Source of the DNA: Ferdinandcohnia salidurans
GTDB taxonomy: Bacteria > Bacillota > Bacilli > Bacillales > Bacillaceae_L
Length of the DNA stretch: 64,000 bases
Direction of reading: 5' to 3'
NCBI RefSeq assembly: GCF_042680725.1
Contig: NZ_JBHUEK010000004.1
Location: 186,001 to 250,000 of the forward strand
Both the position numbers and the translations under genes were made by a program. Positions 1-8,890 of the stretch are shown piece after piece. Position 1 is the first letter of the stretch. Every line of letters starts with the position of its first letter. Under the pieces are notes generated by a model. It was not told the DNA's origin. It searched no databases and saw only the letters and a program-made list of their open reading frames with translations.

Positions 1-1169
1 GATACTTAACAGCTGGTGAATCACACGGGCCACAGCTTACAACCATACTTGAAGGTGTACCTGCTGGTCTTGAAATTACTGCAGAAGATATAAACTTTGA
101 ACTTGCTAGACGTCAAAAAGGACATGGACGAGGCAGAAGAATGCAAATTGAAAAGGACCAAGTGCAGATTGCAAGTGGTGTTAGGCATGGTAAAACATTG
201 GGGTCTCCAATTGCATTAGTCGTTGAAAACAACGACTGGAAACACTGGACGAAAATAATGGGTATCGATCCAATTACTGATGAAGAAGCTGATGATATTA
301 AGCGTAAAATTACACGTCCACGACCTGGACATGCAGATCTTAATGGAGCTATCAAATACGGACATCGCGATATGAGAAATGTTCTTGAAAGATCTTCAGC
401 ACGTGAAACGACAGTACGAGTTGCAGCTGGAGCAGTAGCTAAAAAATTCTTGGCATCTCTAGGGATTCAGGTTGCTGGACATGTATTAGAAATTGGTGGA
501 GTACGTGCGAAAAATACTACATACTCAACCCTAGAAGAACTGAAAACAAAGACCGAAGAATCTTCAGTCAGATGTTTGGATGAGGAAGCAGGCATTCAAA
601 TGATGAATGCTATTGACGAAGCAAAGAAAAATGGTGACTCCATCGGCGGGATTGTAGAAGTCATCGTTGAAGGTGTACCTGCAGGTGTAGGAAGCTATGT
701 TCATTATGACCGTAAACTAGATTCGAAAATTGCAGCAGCAATGGTAAGTATCAATGCCTTTAAAGGTGTTGAGTTTGGTATTGGATTTGATGCGGCAAGA
801 ATTCCTGGAAGTCAAGTTCATGATGAAATCATTTGGGATAAAGAAGATGGATATAAGCGTAGAACCAATAATTTAGGCGGCTTTGAAGGCGGTATGACAA
901 ACGGAATGCCTATTGTTGTTCGAGGTGTTATGAAGCCAATCCCAACTCTTTATAAGCCATTAAAAAGCGTAGATATTGAAACAAAAGAAGTATTTGAAGC
1001 AAGTATAGAAAGATCTGATAGCTGTGCAGTACCTGCCGCATCAGTTGTCGCTGAGGCAGTTGTGGCTTGGGAAGTTGCAAACGCAATTGTTGAACAATTC
1101 GGACAAGATAGAATCGATTTAATTCAAGAAAATGTAGCGAAAATGCGTGAGTATTCGAGGGAATTCTAA
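1..1169 (+). CDS. aroC: Chorismate synthase, 5' end cut by window edge
   Basis: Converts 5-enolpyruvylshikimate 3-phosphate to chorismate with reduced FMN, the last common step of aromatic biosynthesis. The reading frame runs in from the left edge: position 3 onward reads YLTAGESHGPQLT, the family N-terminus, so only the start codon and part of the second codon are missing. GESHG, RPGHAD, the RSSARETT segment and RSDSCAVPA near the C-terminus are family hallmarks. An internal ATG at 141 is not the start. The stop overlaps the aroB ATG by one base (TAATG), which points to translational coupling. In B. subtilis this gene is called aroF. Confidence 0.97.
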   Translation, partial: YLTAGESHGPQLTTILEGVPAGLEITAEDINFELARRQKGHGRGRRMQIEKDQVQIASGVRHGKTLGSPIALVVENNDWKHWTKIMGIDPITDEEADDIKRKITRPRPGHADLNGAIKYGHRDMRNVLERSSARETTVRVAAGAVAKKFLASLGIQVAGHVLEIGGVRAKNTTYSTLEELKTKTEESSVRCLDEEAGIQMMNAIDEAKKNGDSIGGIVEVIVEGVPAGVGSYVHYDRKLDSKIAAAMVSINAFKGVEFGIGFDAARIPGSQVHDEIIWDKEDGYKRRTNNLGGFEGGMTNGMPIVVRGVMKPIPTLYKPLKSVDIETKEVFEASIERSDSCAVPAASVVAEAVVAWEVANAIVEQFGQDRIDLIQENVAKMREYSREF

Positions 1170-2248
1170 TGGACCAGTTAACCATAGCAACAAAATCGAA
1201 AACCTATCCAATGTACATTGGAACTGAAATTATCGATCAATTGCCACAGGTTATAAAGGATACTTGTAAATCGGTATCAAAGGTACTTATTATAAGTGAT
1301 GAATCTGTTGCGTCACTTTATTTAGAGAAAGTAAAAGATATCCTTAACGCCCAATTTGATGAGCTGTTATCATTCGTTATTCCTGCTGGGGAAAGTGCAA
1401 AATCTTTTGAAATGTATTATCAATGTCAGACCTTTGCGCTGGAAAAAGGGTTAGACCGTTCTTCGGTGATTCTTGCATTAGGTGGGGGTGTTGTTGGCGA
1501 TTTAGCCGGTTTTGTCGCGGCAACATTCATGCGTGGCATCCCATTTATCCAAATTCCAACTACATTACTTGCTCATGACAGTGCAGTTGGAGGGAAGGTC
1601 GCCATTAATCATGAACTTGGAAAAAATATGATTGGTGCTTTTCATCAACCGAATGCGGTGTTATATGATATTGATTTAATGAAGACATTGCCAAAAATCG
1701 AGCTTCGTTCGGGCTTTGCCGAGGTCATAAAGCATGGATTAATTTGGGATCCGGAGTTTTATGAGTGGTTAACTGAAAACATTACGTCTTTGGACGATTT
1801 AAAAGGTGAAAAGCTTCAATATGCTGTATTAAAAGGTGTAGCCGTAAAGGCAAAGGTTGTTTCCGAGGACGAACAAGAAAAAGGACTACGTGCTATCTTA
1901 AACTTTGGGCATACCTTAGGTCATGCTATTGAAGCTGAATCTGGTTATGGAAAGATTACCCATGGAGATGGCGTTGCGATTGGGATGATTTTTGCATTAA
2001 AGCTGAGTGAAAAAATCTTTAATCATAATCTATCATCTGAAAATATTAAAGAATGGTTCAGCTTGTTTGGGTTCCCAACAAGCATACCAGAACAATTAGA
2101 AGCTGAAAAATTACTTGAACGAATGAAGCATGATAAAAAAGCTACCTCTGGTAAAGTAAAAATGGTCTTATTAAAAAATATTGGGGAAACTGTTATTCAA
2201 GATATAGAAGATGAGCATCTACTCCGTTTCTTAAAGGATTTTATTTAA
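1169..2248 (+). CDS. aroB: 3-dehydroquinate synthase
   Basis: Second step of the shikimate pathway: cyclises DAHP to 3-dehydroquinate using NAD and a divalent metal. The 359-residue product is normal length. The glycine-rich GGGVVGDLAGFVA segment (about residues 104-116) is the NAD-binding hallmark, and the HGLIWDPEF, NFGHTLGHAIE and HGDGVAIGM segments supply the usual metal ligands. Its ATG shares a base with the aroC stop. A 37-bp gap with a strong AAAGGAGG site separates it from aroH, so aroC-aroB-aroH look co-transcribed. Confidence 0.98.
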   Translation: MDQLTIATKSKTYPMYIGTEIIDQLPQVIKDTCKSVSKVLIISDESVASLYLEKVKDILNAQFDELLSFVIPAGESAKSFEMYYQCQTFALEKGLDRSSVILALGGGVVGDLAGFVAATFMRGIPFIQIPTTLLAHDSAVGGKVAINHELGKNMIGAFHQPNAVLYDIDLMKTLPKIELRSGFAEVIKHGLIWDPEFYEWLTENITSLDDLKGEKLQYAVLKGVAVKAKVVSEDEQEKGLRAILNFGHTLGHAIEAESGYGKITHGDGVAIGMIFALKLSEKIFNHNLSSENIKEWFSLFGFPTSIPEQLEAEKLLERMKHDKKATSGKVKMVLLKNIGETVIQDIEDEHLLRFLKDFI

Positions 2249-2285
2249 GATAAGATGTCTTCATGCTAAAAAAGGAGGAGTGTAA

Positions 2286-2660
2286 ATGATAAGGGGAATA
2301 CGTGGCGCTACAACTATTAAAGATAATAATAGACAAGAAATATTAACAGCTACTGAGCAGCTATTGCGTGACATGATCACTGAAAATCACATTGAAGCTG
2401 CTGATGTTGCACAAGTTGTATTTTCAGTTACCGATGATATTGATGCAGCTTTTCCTGCTGCAGCAGCAAGACAAATTGATGGGTGGACATTTGTTCCAGT
2501 AATGAGTATGAGAGAAATTCCTGTACCAGGTTCATTGCCAATGTGTATTCGTATATTGATGACTGTGAATACTACGGTAAAACAAGAAGAAATCAATCAT
2601 GTTTATCAAAATGGAGCGATCGTCCTAAGACCGGACCTTTCAACCGTTCAAGGTAAATAA
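2286..2660 (+). CDS. aroH: Chorismate mutase, AroH type
   Basis: Rearranges chorismate to prephenate, feeding the tyrosine/phenylalanine branch that tyrA and hisC downstream complete. At 124 residues it matches the monofunctional trimeric AroH class, not the helical AroQ class. The start MIRGIRGATTIKDN and the VFSVTDDIDAAFPAAAARQ and PLSMCIR-like segments (here PGSLPMCIRILM) are family signatures. It lies directly upstream of the trp leader, as in B. subtilis, so transcripts from the aro promoter can read into the trp attenuator. Confidence 0.98.
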   Translation: MIRGIRGATTIKDNNRQEILTATEQLLRDMITENHIEAADVAQVVFSVTDDIDAAFPAAAARQIDGWTFVPVMSMREIPVPGSLPMCIRILMTVNTTVKQEEINHVYQNGAIVLRPDLSTVQGK

Positions 2661-2668
2661 ACTATACA

Positions 2669-2698
2669 TTGACAAATGGAAGATGTATATGATAAATT
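2669..2698 (+). promoter_or_regulatory. Candidate sigma-A promoter of the trp operon
   Basis: A perfect TTGACA lies at 2669-2674, nine bases after the aroH stop, and TAAATT at 2693-2698 is a 4/6 match to the -10 with an 18-bp spacer; ATAAAT one base earlier gives a 17-bp spacer. The expected start falls just before the first TRAP triplets. The -35 is convincing, the exact -10 is not. Confidence 0.65.
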
Positions 2699-2720
2699 TA
2701 GTTACAATATTTGATAAAGT

Positions 2721-2808
2721 TAGAGTTTAGTAAGTTTTCTGTGAAGTTTAGAGTTGAGTTTAGGGTAGATGAGAATGAGAGAGTTTAGCCGAGGTTAGCA
2801 GAGTTTAG
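2721..2808 (+). promoter_or_regulatory. TRAP-binding leader of the trp operon
   Basis: Twelve (G/T)AG triplets start at 2751, 2756, 2761, 2766, 2771, 2777, 2781, 2786, 2791, 2796, 2801 and 2806, nearly all with two-base spacers. More triplets lie upstream at 2721, 2723, 2728 and 2749. This periodicity is the known RNA target of TRAP (MtrB), the 11-subunit ring that binds when loaded with tryptophan. mtrB itself is not in the window; in B. subtilis it lies upstream of this region. The triplets overlap one strand of the predicted antiterminator (2759-2769). Confidence 0.95.
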
Positions 2809-2860
2809 TTATGTTACTTCTACCCAAAGATACGAATGTGTCTTTGGGTTGTTTATTTTT
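2759..2860 (+). terminator. trpE leader: trp attenuator: antiterminator and terminator
   Basis: Terminator: ACCCAAAGATA (2822-2832) pairs with TGTCTTTGGGT (2839-2849), followed by a T-rich tract at 2849-2860. Antiterminator: TTT plus GGGTAGA (2759-2761 and 2763-2769, A2762 bulged) pairs with TCTACCC plus AAA (2819-2828). The two share 2822-2828, so they exclude each other. TRAP bound to the triplets would block the antiterminator and favour termination, as established for B. subtilis trp. Confidence 0.9.
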
Positions 2861-2917
2861 ATCGTTTTTTATTTCAAAAAGCGATTCCTATCTTCAAATA
2901 CCTCCTAAATCCTCATT

Positions 2918-2937
2918 CTCCATATTATATGGAGGAG
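2918..2937 (+). promoter_or_regulatory. Hairpin hiding the trpE ribosome binding site
   Basis: CTCCATA (2918-2924) pairs with TATGGAG (2928-2934) around a 3-base loop. The 3' arm contains the GGAG part of the trpE Shine-Dalgarno GGAGGAG (2931-2937). The pyrimidine-rich run CCTCCTAAATCCTC just upstream could compete for the same site. This suggests a translational layer of control; whether TRAP shifts the fold cannot be read from sequence alone. Confidence 0.6.
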
Positions 2938-2945
2938 TGAGCTAA

Positions 2946-4463
2946 ATGAATACGTATGATTTTTCCTCGTTTGCGTCCGATGCAAAACAATATCGGACAA
3001 TTCCGATTGTCAAACGTTTCTTAGTTGATACGTTGACACCCATTCAAATTTTTCAAAACCTAGAAAATGAAGCATCCTTTCTGCTTGAAAGTAAGGATCA
3101 TGAATCCGAGTGGTCTCGGTATTCATTTATTGGCTTAAAGCCATTCCTGTTTATGGATGAAAATAAAGGTCACTACTACGTGAAAAATGAAAACCAGCAA
3201 AGCTTGGTAAAGAAGCCAACAATGAAGGATGCATTTAACTGGATTAAGGATTACCTTGCCTTAAAGCCCCTTGATATTGAAATCCCTTTTTATGGAGGGG
3301 CAGTTGGATATATTGGGTATGATGCAATCTCAACATTTGAAAAGGTAGATGAGCACTCAAACAATGATTTAAACATGGAACGCTATCAATTTTTCTTTTG
3401 TGAAACCATTTTAGCGTTAGACCATCATTCACGCGAGTTGATTGTCGTTCATTTTGTTCGATTAAACGGCGGTGAAGATGATCGGATTCAAAAGGCTGTT
3501 TTCGATCATGCCCACTCAAAAATCAATATGTATTTGTCCCGAATCATTCAAAATAAAGAACAAAGTGAAATGTTACTACTTCCAAAATTACATGAAATAC
3601 CGAATGTAAAAGATATAAAAACGAACTTCGAAAAACAAGATTTCTTAGATGCTGTTAGTAAAATAAAGGACTATATCACGGATGGGGATATTTTTCAGGC
3701 GGTCTTATCACAACGCTTTGAAATTCCGGTCTCAGTAAGTGGATTTCAGCTTTACCGTGTCTTACGGATGGTAAATCCTTCACCTTATTTGTTTTATATC
3801 AAGATCAATGATATCGAAATCGTAGGTAGCTCACCAGAGCGCTTAATCAAAGTTCATAACAAACATCTTGAGATTCACCCGATTGCAGGTACAAGACGGA
3901 GAGGGAAGACGAAAGAAGAAGATGATGCACTTGCATCGGAATTGCTTCAGGATGAAAAAGAGATGGCGGAGCATTATATGCTAGTCGATTTAGCTCGTAA
4001 TGATATTGGCAGGGTATCTACATTTGGCTCCGTTAAAACGCCTGTATTAATGGAAATTGGTCGATTTTCACATGTGATGCACATTATCTCGAAGGTCACT
4101 GGTGAATTAGATGAAAAAATTGATCCATTAGATGCGTTACAAGCAGCTTTCCCAGCAGGAACTGTATCCGGAGCACCTAAAATTCGAGCAATGCAAATTA
4201 TCTCAGAGCTGGAACCAACCGCTCGAAACTTATATGCTGGCACCATTGCTTATATAGGCTTTGATGGAAATATCGATTCCTGTATTACAATTCGGACGGC
4301 GATTATAAAAGATGGCGTTGCTTACGTCCAGGCGGGAGCAGGTATCGTTGCCGATTCAGTTCCTGAACATGAGTGGATGGAAACCGTAAATAAAGCAAGT
4401 GCCTTAATTCAAACAATCCAGTTAGCAGAAGAAGCATTCGATAAGGAGGATATTCATGTTTAA
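2946..4463 (+). CDS. trpE: Anthranilate synthase component I
   Basis: Makes anthranilate from chorismate, the committed step of tryptophan synthesis, with an amidotransferase partner supplying ammonia. The 505 residues carry the N-terminal component I domain (feedback tryptophan site) and the C-terminal chorismate-binding domain with HPIAGTRRRG, LVDLARNDIGR and GTVSGAPK (about residue 404). No trpG lies in this operon; in B. subtilis the glutaminase is shared with folate synthesis and encoded elsewhere, which probably holds here. Expression is controlled by the TRAP leader and perhaps by the RBS hairpin. The last 8 bases overlap trpD. Confidence 0.98.
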   Translation: MNTYDFSSFASDAKQYRTIPIVKRFLVDTLTPIQIFQNLENEASFLLESKDHESEWSRYSFIGLKPFLFMDENKGHYYVKNENQQSLVKKPTMKDAFNWIKDYLALKPLDIEIPFYGGAVGYIGYDAISTFEKVDEHSNNDLNMERYQFFFCETILALDHHSRELIVVHFVRLNGGEDDRIQKAVFDHAHSKINMYLSRIIQNKEQSEMLLLPKLHEIPNVKDIKTNFEKQDFLDAVSKIKDYITDGDIFQAVLSQRFEIPVSVSGFQLYRVLRMVNPSPYLFYIKINDIEIVGSSPERLIKVHNKHLEIHPIAGTRRRGKTKEEDDALASELLQDEKEMAEHYMLVDLARNDIGRVSTFGSVKTPVLMEIGRFSHVMHIISKVTGELDEKIDPLDALQAAFPAGTVSGAPKIRAMQIISELEPTARNLYAGTIAYIGFDGNIDSCITIRTAIIKDGVAYVQAGAGIVADSVPEHEWMETVNKASALIQTIQLAEEAFDKEDIHV

Positions 4464-5490
4464 ACAACTTTTAAATAAATGTATCACTGGTGAGGTACTA
4501 ACTGAAGAAGAAAGCTATCGAGTGATGGACGTGATTATGTCTGGTCATGCAACGGCAAGCCAGATTGCAAGTTTACTTTCTATCCTTCGTTTTCGTGGGG
4601 AAACAGTTGACGAAATTACTGGCTTTGCAAGAGCGATGAGGGAGCATATGATGCAGCTAGATTATGAAAGTGATCACGTAATTGATACATGTGGGACAGG
4701 TGGGGATGGTGCTTCTACCTTTAATATTTCAACTGCATCTGCAATTATTGTCTCTTCCTTAGGAATAAAAGTTGCAAAGCATGGTAATCGGGCTGTGTCA
4801 TCAAAAAGTGGTAGTGCGGATGTCTTAGAATATTTAGGTGTTGAAATTCAATCAACCAAAGAAGAAGCGAAAGCTGCATTAAATAAACGAAATATGAGCT
4901 TTTTATTTGCCCCTATCTACCATGCTGCGATGAAGCATGCAGTCACGCCGAGACAGGAAATTGGATTTCGAACCATTTTTAACCTATTAGGGCCAATGGC
5001 AAACCCAGCTAGATGTAAAAGGCAAGTTTTAGGTGTGTACTCAACTGAGTACGCTGAAAAGATGGCATATGCCCTTCAAAAACTCGGTTCTGAGCATATT
5101 TTATTTGTTTCAGGACGTGATGGGCTAGATGAATGCAGTATCACAACTGAAACAGATATTGTGGAATTAAAAGATGGAGAGATTACAAGATTTGTCCTCT
5201 CACCTGAAGATGTCGACCTACCCCGTGGAAATATGAAGGACATTCAAGTATCTTCCGTGGTTGAGAGCGCAAACCTGTTGCGGGATGTTTTATATGGAAG
5301 TGCCAATCAAAGTGCAACGAATATTGTACTATTAAATGCTGGAGCTGCTATTTACATCTCGGGAAAAGCGAACAGTATTCGTGAAGGTGTTGAAATGGCA
5401 AGAGAGGCACTTGTAATGGGGATAGCAAGAAACCAATTTGAACAACTAAGAAATCGTGAGGTGGAGTATTATGCTAAACAAAATTCTTGA
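4456..5490 (+). CDS. trpD: Anthranilate phosphoribosyltransferase
   Basis: Transfers phosphoribose from PRPP to anthranilate. The 344-residue protein has the PRPP-binding DTCGTGGDG segment (about residues 76-84), KHGNRAVSSKSGSADVLE and the LGPMANP segment. It is a stand-alone enzyme with no fused glutaminase domain. The ATG at 4456 lies inside the end of trpE, with GATAAGGAGG as ribosome site, and the 3' end overlaps trpC by 20 bases, so translation through the operon is tightly coupled. Confidence 0.98.
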   Translation: MFKQLLNKCITGEVLTEEESYRVMDVIMSGHATASQIASLLSILRFRGETVDEITGFARAMREHMMQLDYESDHVIDTCGTGGDGASTFNISTASAIIVSSLGIKVAKHGNRAVSSKSGSADVLEYLGVEIQSTKEEAKAALNKRNMSFLFAPIYHAAMKHAVTPRQEIGFRTIFNLLGPMANPARCKRQVLGVYSTEYAEKMAYALQKLGSEHILFVSGRDGLDECSITTETDIVELKDGEITRFVLSPEDVDLPRGNMKDIQVSSVVESANLLRDVLYGSANQSATNIVLLNAGAAIYISGKANSIREGVEMAREALVMGIARNQFEQLRNREVEYYAKQNS

Positions 5491-6250
5491 ACAGAAGAAA
5501 ATTGAAGTTACAAACATTAAGTATCCTGAGATTGACAGTGTTGTAAAGCGAATCTCTTTATATGAAGCACTATCTAATCCTAATCGTTCCCTTGGTATCA
5601 TTGCTGAGGTGAAAAAGGCATCACCTTCTAAGGGTGTAATACGAGAGGATTTTCATCCAGTCGAGGTTGCAACAGAATATGAAGAAGCAAAAGCGGATGC
5701 TATTTCAGTTTTAACAGATGAACCGTTTTTTCAGGGGTCAATTGAATATTTAATGGATATTAAGAAAAATGTAAACATCCCTGTTCTTCGGAAGGATTTT
5801 ATCGTTGATGCAAAGCAGATTAAACAAAGCGAAAAAATCGGTGCAGATGCGATTTTATTAATTGGAGAAGCACTGGAGCCCAACCAATTACATGAATACT
5901 ATTGCGAGGCGTATGAAAAAGGCTTAGAGTGTCTTGTTGAAGTCCATTCTAGGGAAACGCTAGAACAGGTGTGTAGCATTTTTACACCTAAAATCCTTGG
6001 TATTAATAATCGGAATTTGAAAGTGTTTGAAACTTCGATAACACATACAGAAGAAATTGCAAAAGATGCTCCAGTAGATAGTCTGGTCGTGAGTGAAAGT
6101 GGAATTCACACTTCACAGGATATTAAGTCCATCATTAAATATGGAGCAAAGGCAGCGCTTATCGGCGAAGCATTTATGCGAGCTGAGTCTCCAGGAATTG
6201 GAATTAAGCAAATGTTTGGAGAGGTGCCTCATGCAACGTCCTCTCATTAA
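5471..6250 (+). CDS. trpC: Indole-3-glycerol phosphate synthase
   Basis: Closes the indole ring: converts carboxyphenylamino-deoxyribulose phosphate to indole-3-glycerol phosphate. The 259-residue TIM barrel has EVKKASPSKG (about residues 46-55, catalytic lysine), VLRKDFIVD and LGINNRNLKVF. I chose the ATG at 5471 over the in-frame GTG at 5456, because GAGGTGG (5458-5464) sits at the right distance and the resulting start MLNKILEQKK fits the family. It overlaps trpD upstream and trpF downstream. Unlike enteric TrpC it is not fused to TrpF. Confidence 0.97.
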   Translation: MLNKILEQKKIEVTNIKYPEIDSVVKRISLYEALSNPNRSLGIIAEVKKASPSKGVIREDFHPVEVATEYEEAKADAISVLTDEPFFQGSIEYLMDIKKNVNIPVLRKDFIVDAKQIKQSEKIGADAILLIGEALEPNQLHEYYCEAYEKGLECLVEVHSRETLEQVCSIFTPKILGINNRNLKVFETSITHTEEIAKDAPVDSLVVSESGIHTSQDIKSIIKYGAKAALIGEAFMRAESPGIGIKQMFGEVPHATSSH

Positions 6251-6887
6251 ATATTGTGGAAATAAAACATACGAGGACTTACAAGTGGTTGCAGAAAGCA
6301 ATGCGGATTATATCGGATTTATTTTTGCAACCAGTAAGCGAAAAGTAAATCCTGTTGATGTGAAACGATGGTTACAAGAAATTGACCTGCAGGATAAACA
6401 AACTGTTGGGATCTTTGTTAATGCAAACCTGGAAGAGATAGAAACTGTATTAGCCAATGTCCCATTATCTGTTATCCAATGTCATGGATCAGAGTCAGTT
6501 GATTTTATTAAACAACTAAAAAAGAAAACCGGGACTATTGTTTGGAAGGTTATCCATCATGATGAACAAGCTCTAAGAACGATGGAGGAGTTTGCTGATG
6601 TAGCAGATGGTTATGTTGTTGATACAAAGATTACAAATGTTTGGGGTGGCTCTGGTATTACATTTGATTGGAAGTCAATTCCAGTCTATCAACAAGAAGC
6701 AAATCGACAAGGGGTTCCTTGTTTCATTGCAGGCGGAATAGGCCCTGAAAATATTGAAAACCTACTAAGCTATAAGATCGACGGGTTTGATATCTCAAGC
6801 GGGATTGAATATGAAGGAAAGAAAGATCACAATATCATACAAACTATTGAGAAATGGGTGGATAAATTTGAAGAACGTACCAAATGA
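6231..6887 (+). CDS. trpF: Phosphoribosylanthranilate isomerase
   Basis: Amadori rearrangement of phosphoribosylanthranilate, a 218-residue TIM barrel. The N-terminal LIKYCGN carries the catalytic cysteine (residue 9) and VDTK in the middle the acidic partner; the C-terminal FIAGGIGPENI and GFDISSGIE are phosphate-binding segments. The ATG at 6231 is preceded by GAGAGGTG and overlaps the trpC stop by 20 bases. The long in-frame extension upstream of 6231 lacks family similarity and is not coding. Confidence 0.97.
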   Translation: MQRPLIKYCGNKTYEDLQVVAESNADYIGFIFATSKRKVNPVDVKRWLQEIDLQDKQTVGIFVNANLEEIETVLANVPLSVIQCHGSESVDFIKQLKKKTGTIVWKVIHHDEQALRTMEEFADVADGYVVDTKITNVWGGSGITFDWKSIPVYQQEANRQGVPCFIAGGIGPENIENLLSYKIDGFDISSGIEYEGKKDHNIIQTIEKWVDKFEERTK

Positions 6888-8100
6888 AAATGGTAGATTC
6901 GGAGATTTTGGTGGAAAATTTGTACCGGAAACACTGATGATGCCATTAGAGGAAATCGAAAAGGCATTAGACGAAGCATATCAAGATGAAGAGTTCCGTA
7001 ACGAATATACTCGTATTTTAAAAGAATATTCAGGTCGACCTACAGCACTTACATATGCTGATCAATTAACGAAAGTATTAGGTGGGGCGAAGATCTATTT
7101 AAAGCGTGAGGATTTAAATCATACTGGCGCACACAAAATCAACAATGCGATTGGTCAAGCTCTCTTAGCAAAAAGAATGGGTAAGAAAAAAATAATTGCT
7201 GAAACAGGAGCGGGTCAACATGGTGTTGCAGCTGCTACAGTGGCCGCTAAATTTGGATTGGAATGTAAGGTTTTTATGGGTGTAGAGGATATTGAGAGAC
7301 AAAAGCTAAATGTGTTTCGAATGAGACTTTTAGGTGCTGAAGTAATTCCAGCCACCAGTGGAAATCAAACATTAAAGGATGCAACGAATGAAGCAATCCG
7401 TTACTGGGTACAAAATTGTGACGATCACTACTATATGATTGGCTCGGTAGTAGGTCCACATCCTTATCCGAAAATGGTCCGTGATTTCCAACGAATTATC
7501 GGTGATGAAGCAAGAGAACAGTTTTTAAAACGCGAAAATCAATTGCCTTCAACAGTAGTTGCCTGTGTAGGTGGCGGAAGTAATGCGATTGGTATGTTCT
7601 ATCCGTTTTTAAATGATGACGTGCGTTTGGTCGGTGCTGAAGCAGCGGGAAAAGGTGTCGATACAATGTTACACGCAGCAACAATTACAAAAGGTACAAA
7701 AGGTATTATTCACGGTTCGCTTACGTATCTTCTTCAAGACGAGCACGGCCAAATTACAGAGCCATATTCCATTTCTGCTGGATTGGATTACCCTGGTGTC
7801 GGCCCTGAACATGCATATCTTGCAAGCAGTGGAAGAGTGAAATATGAAAGTGTAACCGATCAGGAAGCTCTCGATGCATTGCAATTACTTACTCGTGTTG
7901 AAGGAATTATCCCAGCTATCGAATCCGCACATGCGATGGCTAAAGCAATCCAGTTGGCAAAAGAAATGTCACCAGAAGAATCAATCTTAGTTTGTTTATC
8001 CGGACGAGGAGACAAAGACGTTCACTCACTAATGACATATCTAGAAGAAGGGGGAGCTAAAAATGAACACAACCTTTACGAACCGATTACCCAAGGCTGA
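6868..8100 (+). CDS. trpB: Tryptophan synthase beta chain
   Basis: PLP enzyme joining indole and serine to form tryptophan, working in an alpha2-beta2 complex with TrpA. The 410 residues include GRFGDFGGKFVPETLM at the start, HTGAHKINN (PLP lysine near residue 88), GAGQHG and GGGSNA, which binds the PLP phosphate. I chose a TTG start at 6868: GGGTGG lies six bases upstream and the product aligns with the expected short N-terminus. The start is inside trpF by 20 bases. An upstream in-frame ATG (6787) would add 27 unlikely residues. Confidence 0.95.
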   Translation: MKNVPNENGRFGDFGGKFVPETLMMPLEEIEKALDEAYQDEEFRNEYTRILKEYSGRPTALTYADQLTKVLGGAKIYLKREDLNHTGAHKINNAIGQALLAKRMGKKKIIAETGAGQHGVAAATVAAKFGLECKVFMGVEDIERQKLNVFRMRLLGAEVIPATSGNQTLKDATNEAIRYWVQNCDDHYYMIGSVVGPHPYPKMVRDFQRIIGDEAREQFLKRENQLPSTVVACVGGGSNAIGMFYPFLNDDVRLVGAEAAGKGVDTMLHAATITKGTKGIIHGSLTYLLQDEHGQITEPYSISAGLDYPGVGPEHAYLASSGRVKYESVTDQEALDALQLLTRVEGIIPAIESAHAMAKAIQLAKEMSPEESILVCLSGRGDKDVHSLMTYLEEGGAKNEHNLYEPITQG

Positions 8101-8890
8101 AAAATTATTTATCCCATTTATCGTGGCAGGGGATCCTCATCCTGATGTGACAGTTGAAATCGCACTAACATTACAGGAGTCTGGTGCTTCAATCATAGAA
8201 TTAGGGATTCCATATTCAGATCCATTAGCAGATGGTCCTACTATTCAAAGAGCTTCTGGGCGTGCGCTAAAAAATGGGGTTACACTAGAAAACTCAATGA
8301 AACTTGTTTCGGTAATGAGAAAAAAAGGTCTAAAAATTCCAGTAATTATCTTTACCTATTACAATCCTGTGCTACAATTAGGAGAAGAAAACTTTTTCGC
8401 TTTAGCGCGACAAAATGGTATTGACGGGCTACTTGTTCCCGACCTTCCTTTTGAAGAAAGTGAAGACCTCAGAAAAAAATGTGAAAATGAGGGATTAAAA
8501 TTTATCTCTCTAGTTGCACCAACTTCTTCAAATCGAATTGAAAAGATCGCTTCGAATGCACAAGGGTTTTTATATTGTGTTTCATCCCTTGGTGTAACGG
8601 GTGTTCGAAATTCGCTTAATAATGAGGTATACTCATTTTTACAAGAGGTAAAACGCTATAGTACTATTCCTGTAGCGGTTGGGTTTGGTATTTCTAATTC
8701 TTCTCAAGTAGAAGCACTTAAAGACCATTGTGATGGGGTGATCATGGGAAGTGCCCTTATCCAAAAGATCGAAGAGTATCTACCAGAATTAGTAAATGAA
8801 GAAACAAGAGCTACCGCCTTATCCCATTTTAAAAATTTTGTAGATGATGTATTGCATCCAATTAACTTTATTCAGCAGAAGACTGAATAA
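8063..8890 (+). CDS. trpA: Tryptophan synthase alpha chain
   Basis: Cleaves indole-3-glycerol phosphate to indole, which channels to TrpB. The 275-residue barrel has ELGIPYSDPLADGPTIQ (about residues 47-63) with catalytic Glu and Asp, and the VGFGIS phosphate site. Start ATG 8063 follows AGGGGGAG and overlaps trpB by 38 bases. The stop codon sits inside a 14-bp inverted repeat (8862-8896), which does not look like a classical terminator because no T-run follows it. Confidence 0.98.
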   Translation: MNTTFTNRLPKAEKLFIPFIVAGDPHPDVTVEIALTLQESGASIIELGIPYSDPLADGPTIQRASGRALKNGVTLENSMKLVSVMRKKGLKIPVIIFTYYNPVLQLGEENFFALARQNGIDGLLVPDLPFEESEDLRKKCENEGLKFISLVAPTSSNRIEKIASNAQGFLYCVSSLGVTGVRNSLNNEVYSFLQEVKRYSTIPVAVGFGISNSSQVEALKDHCDGVIMGSALIQKIEEYLPELVNEETRATALSHFKNFVDDVLHPINFIQQKTE

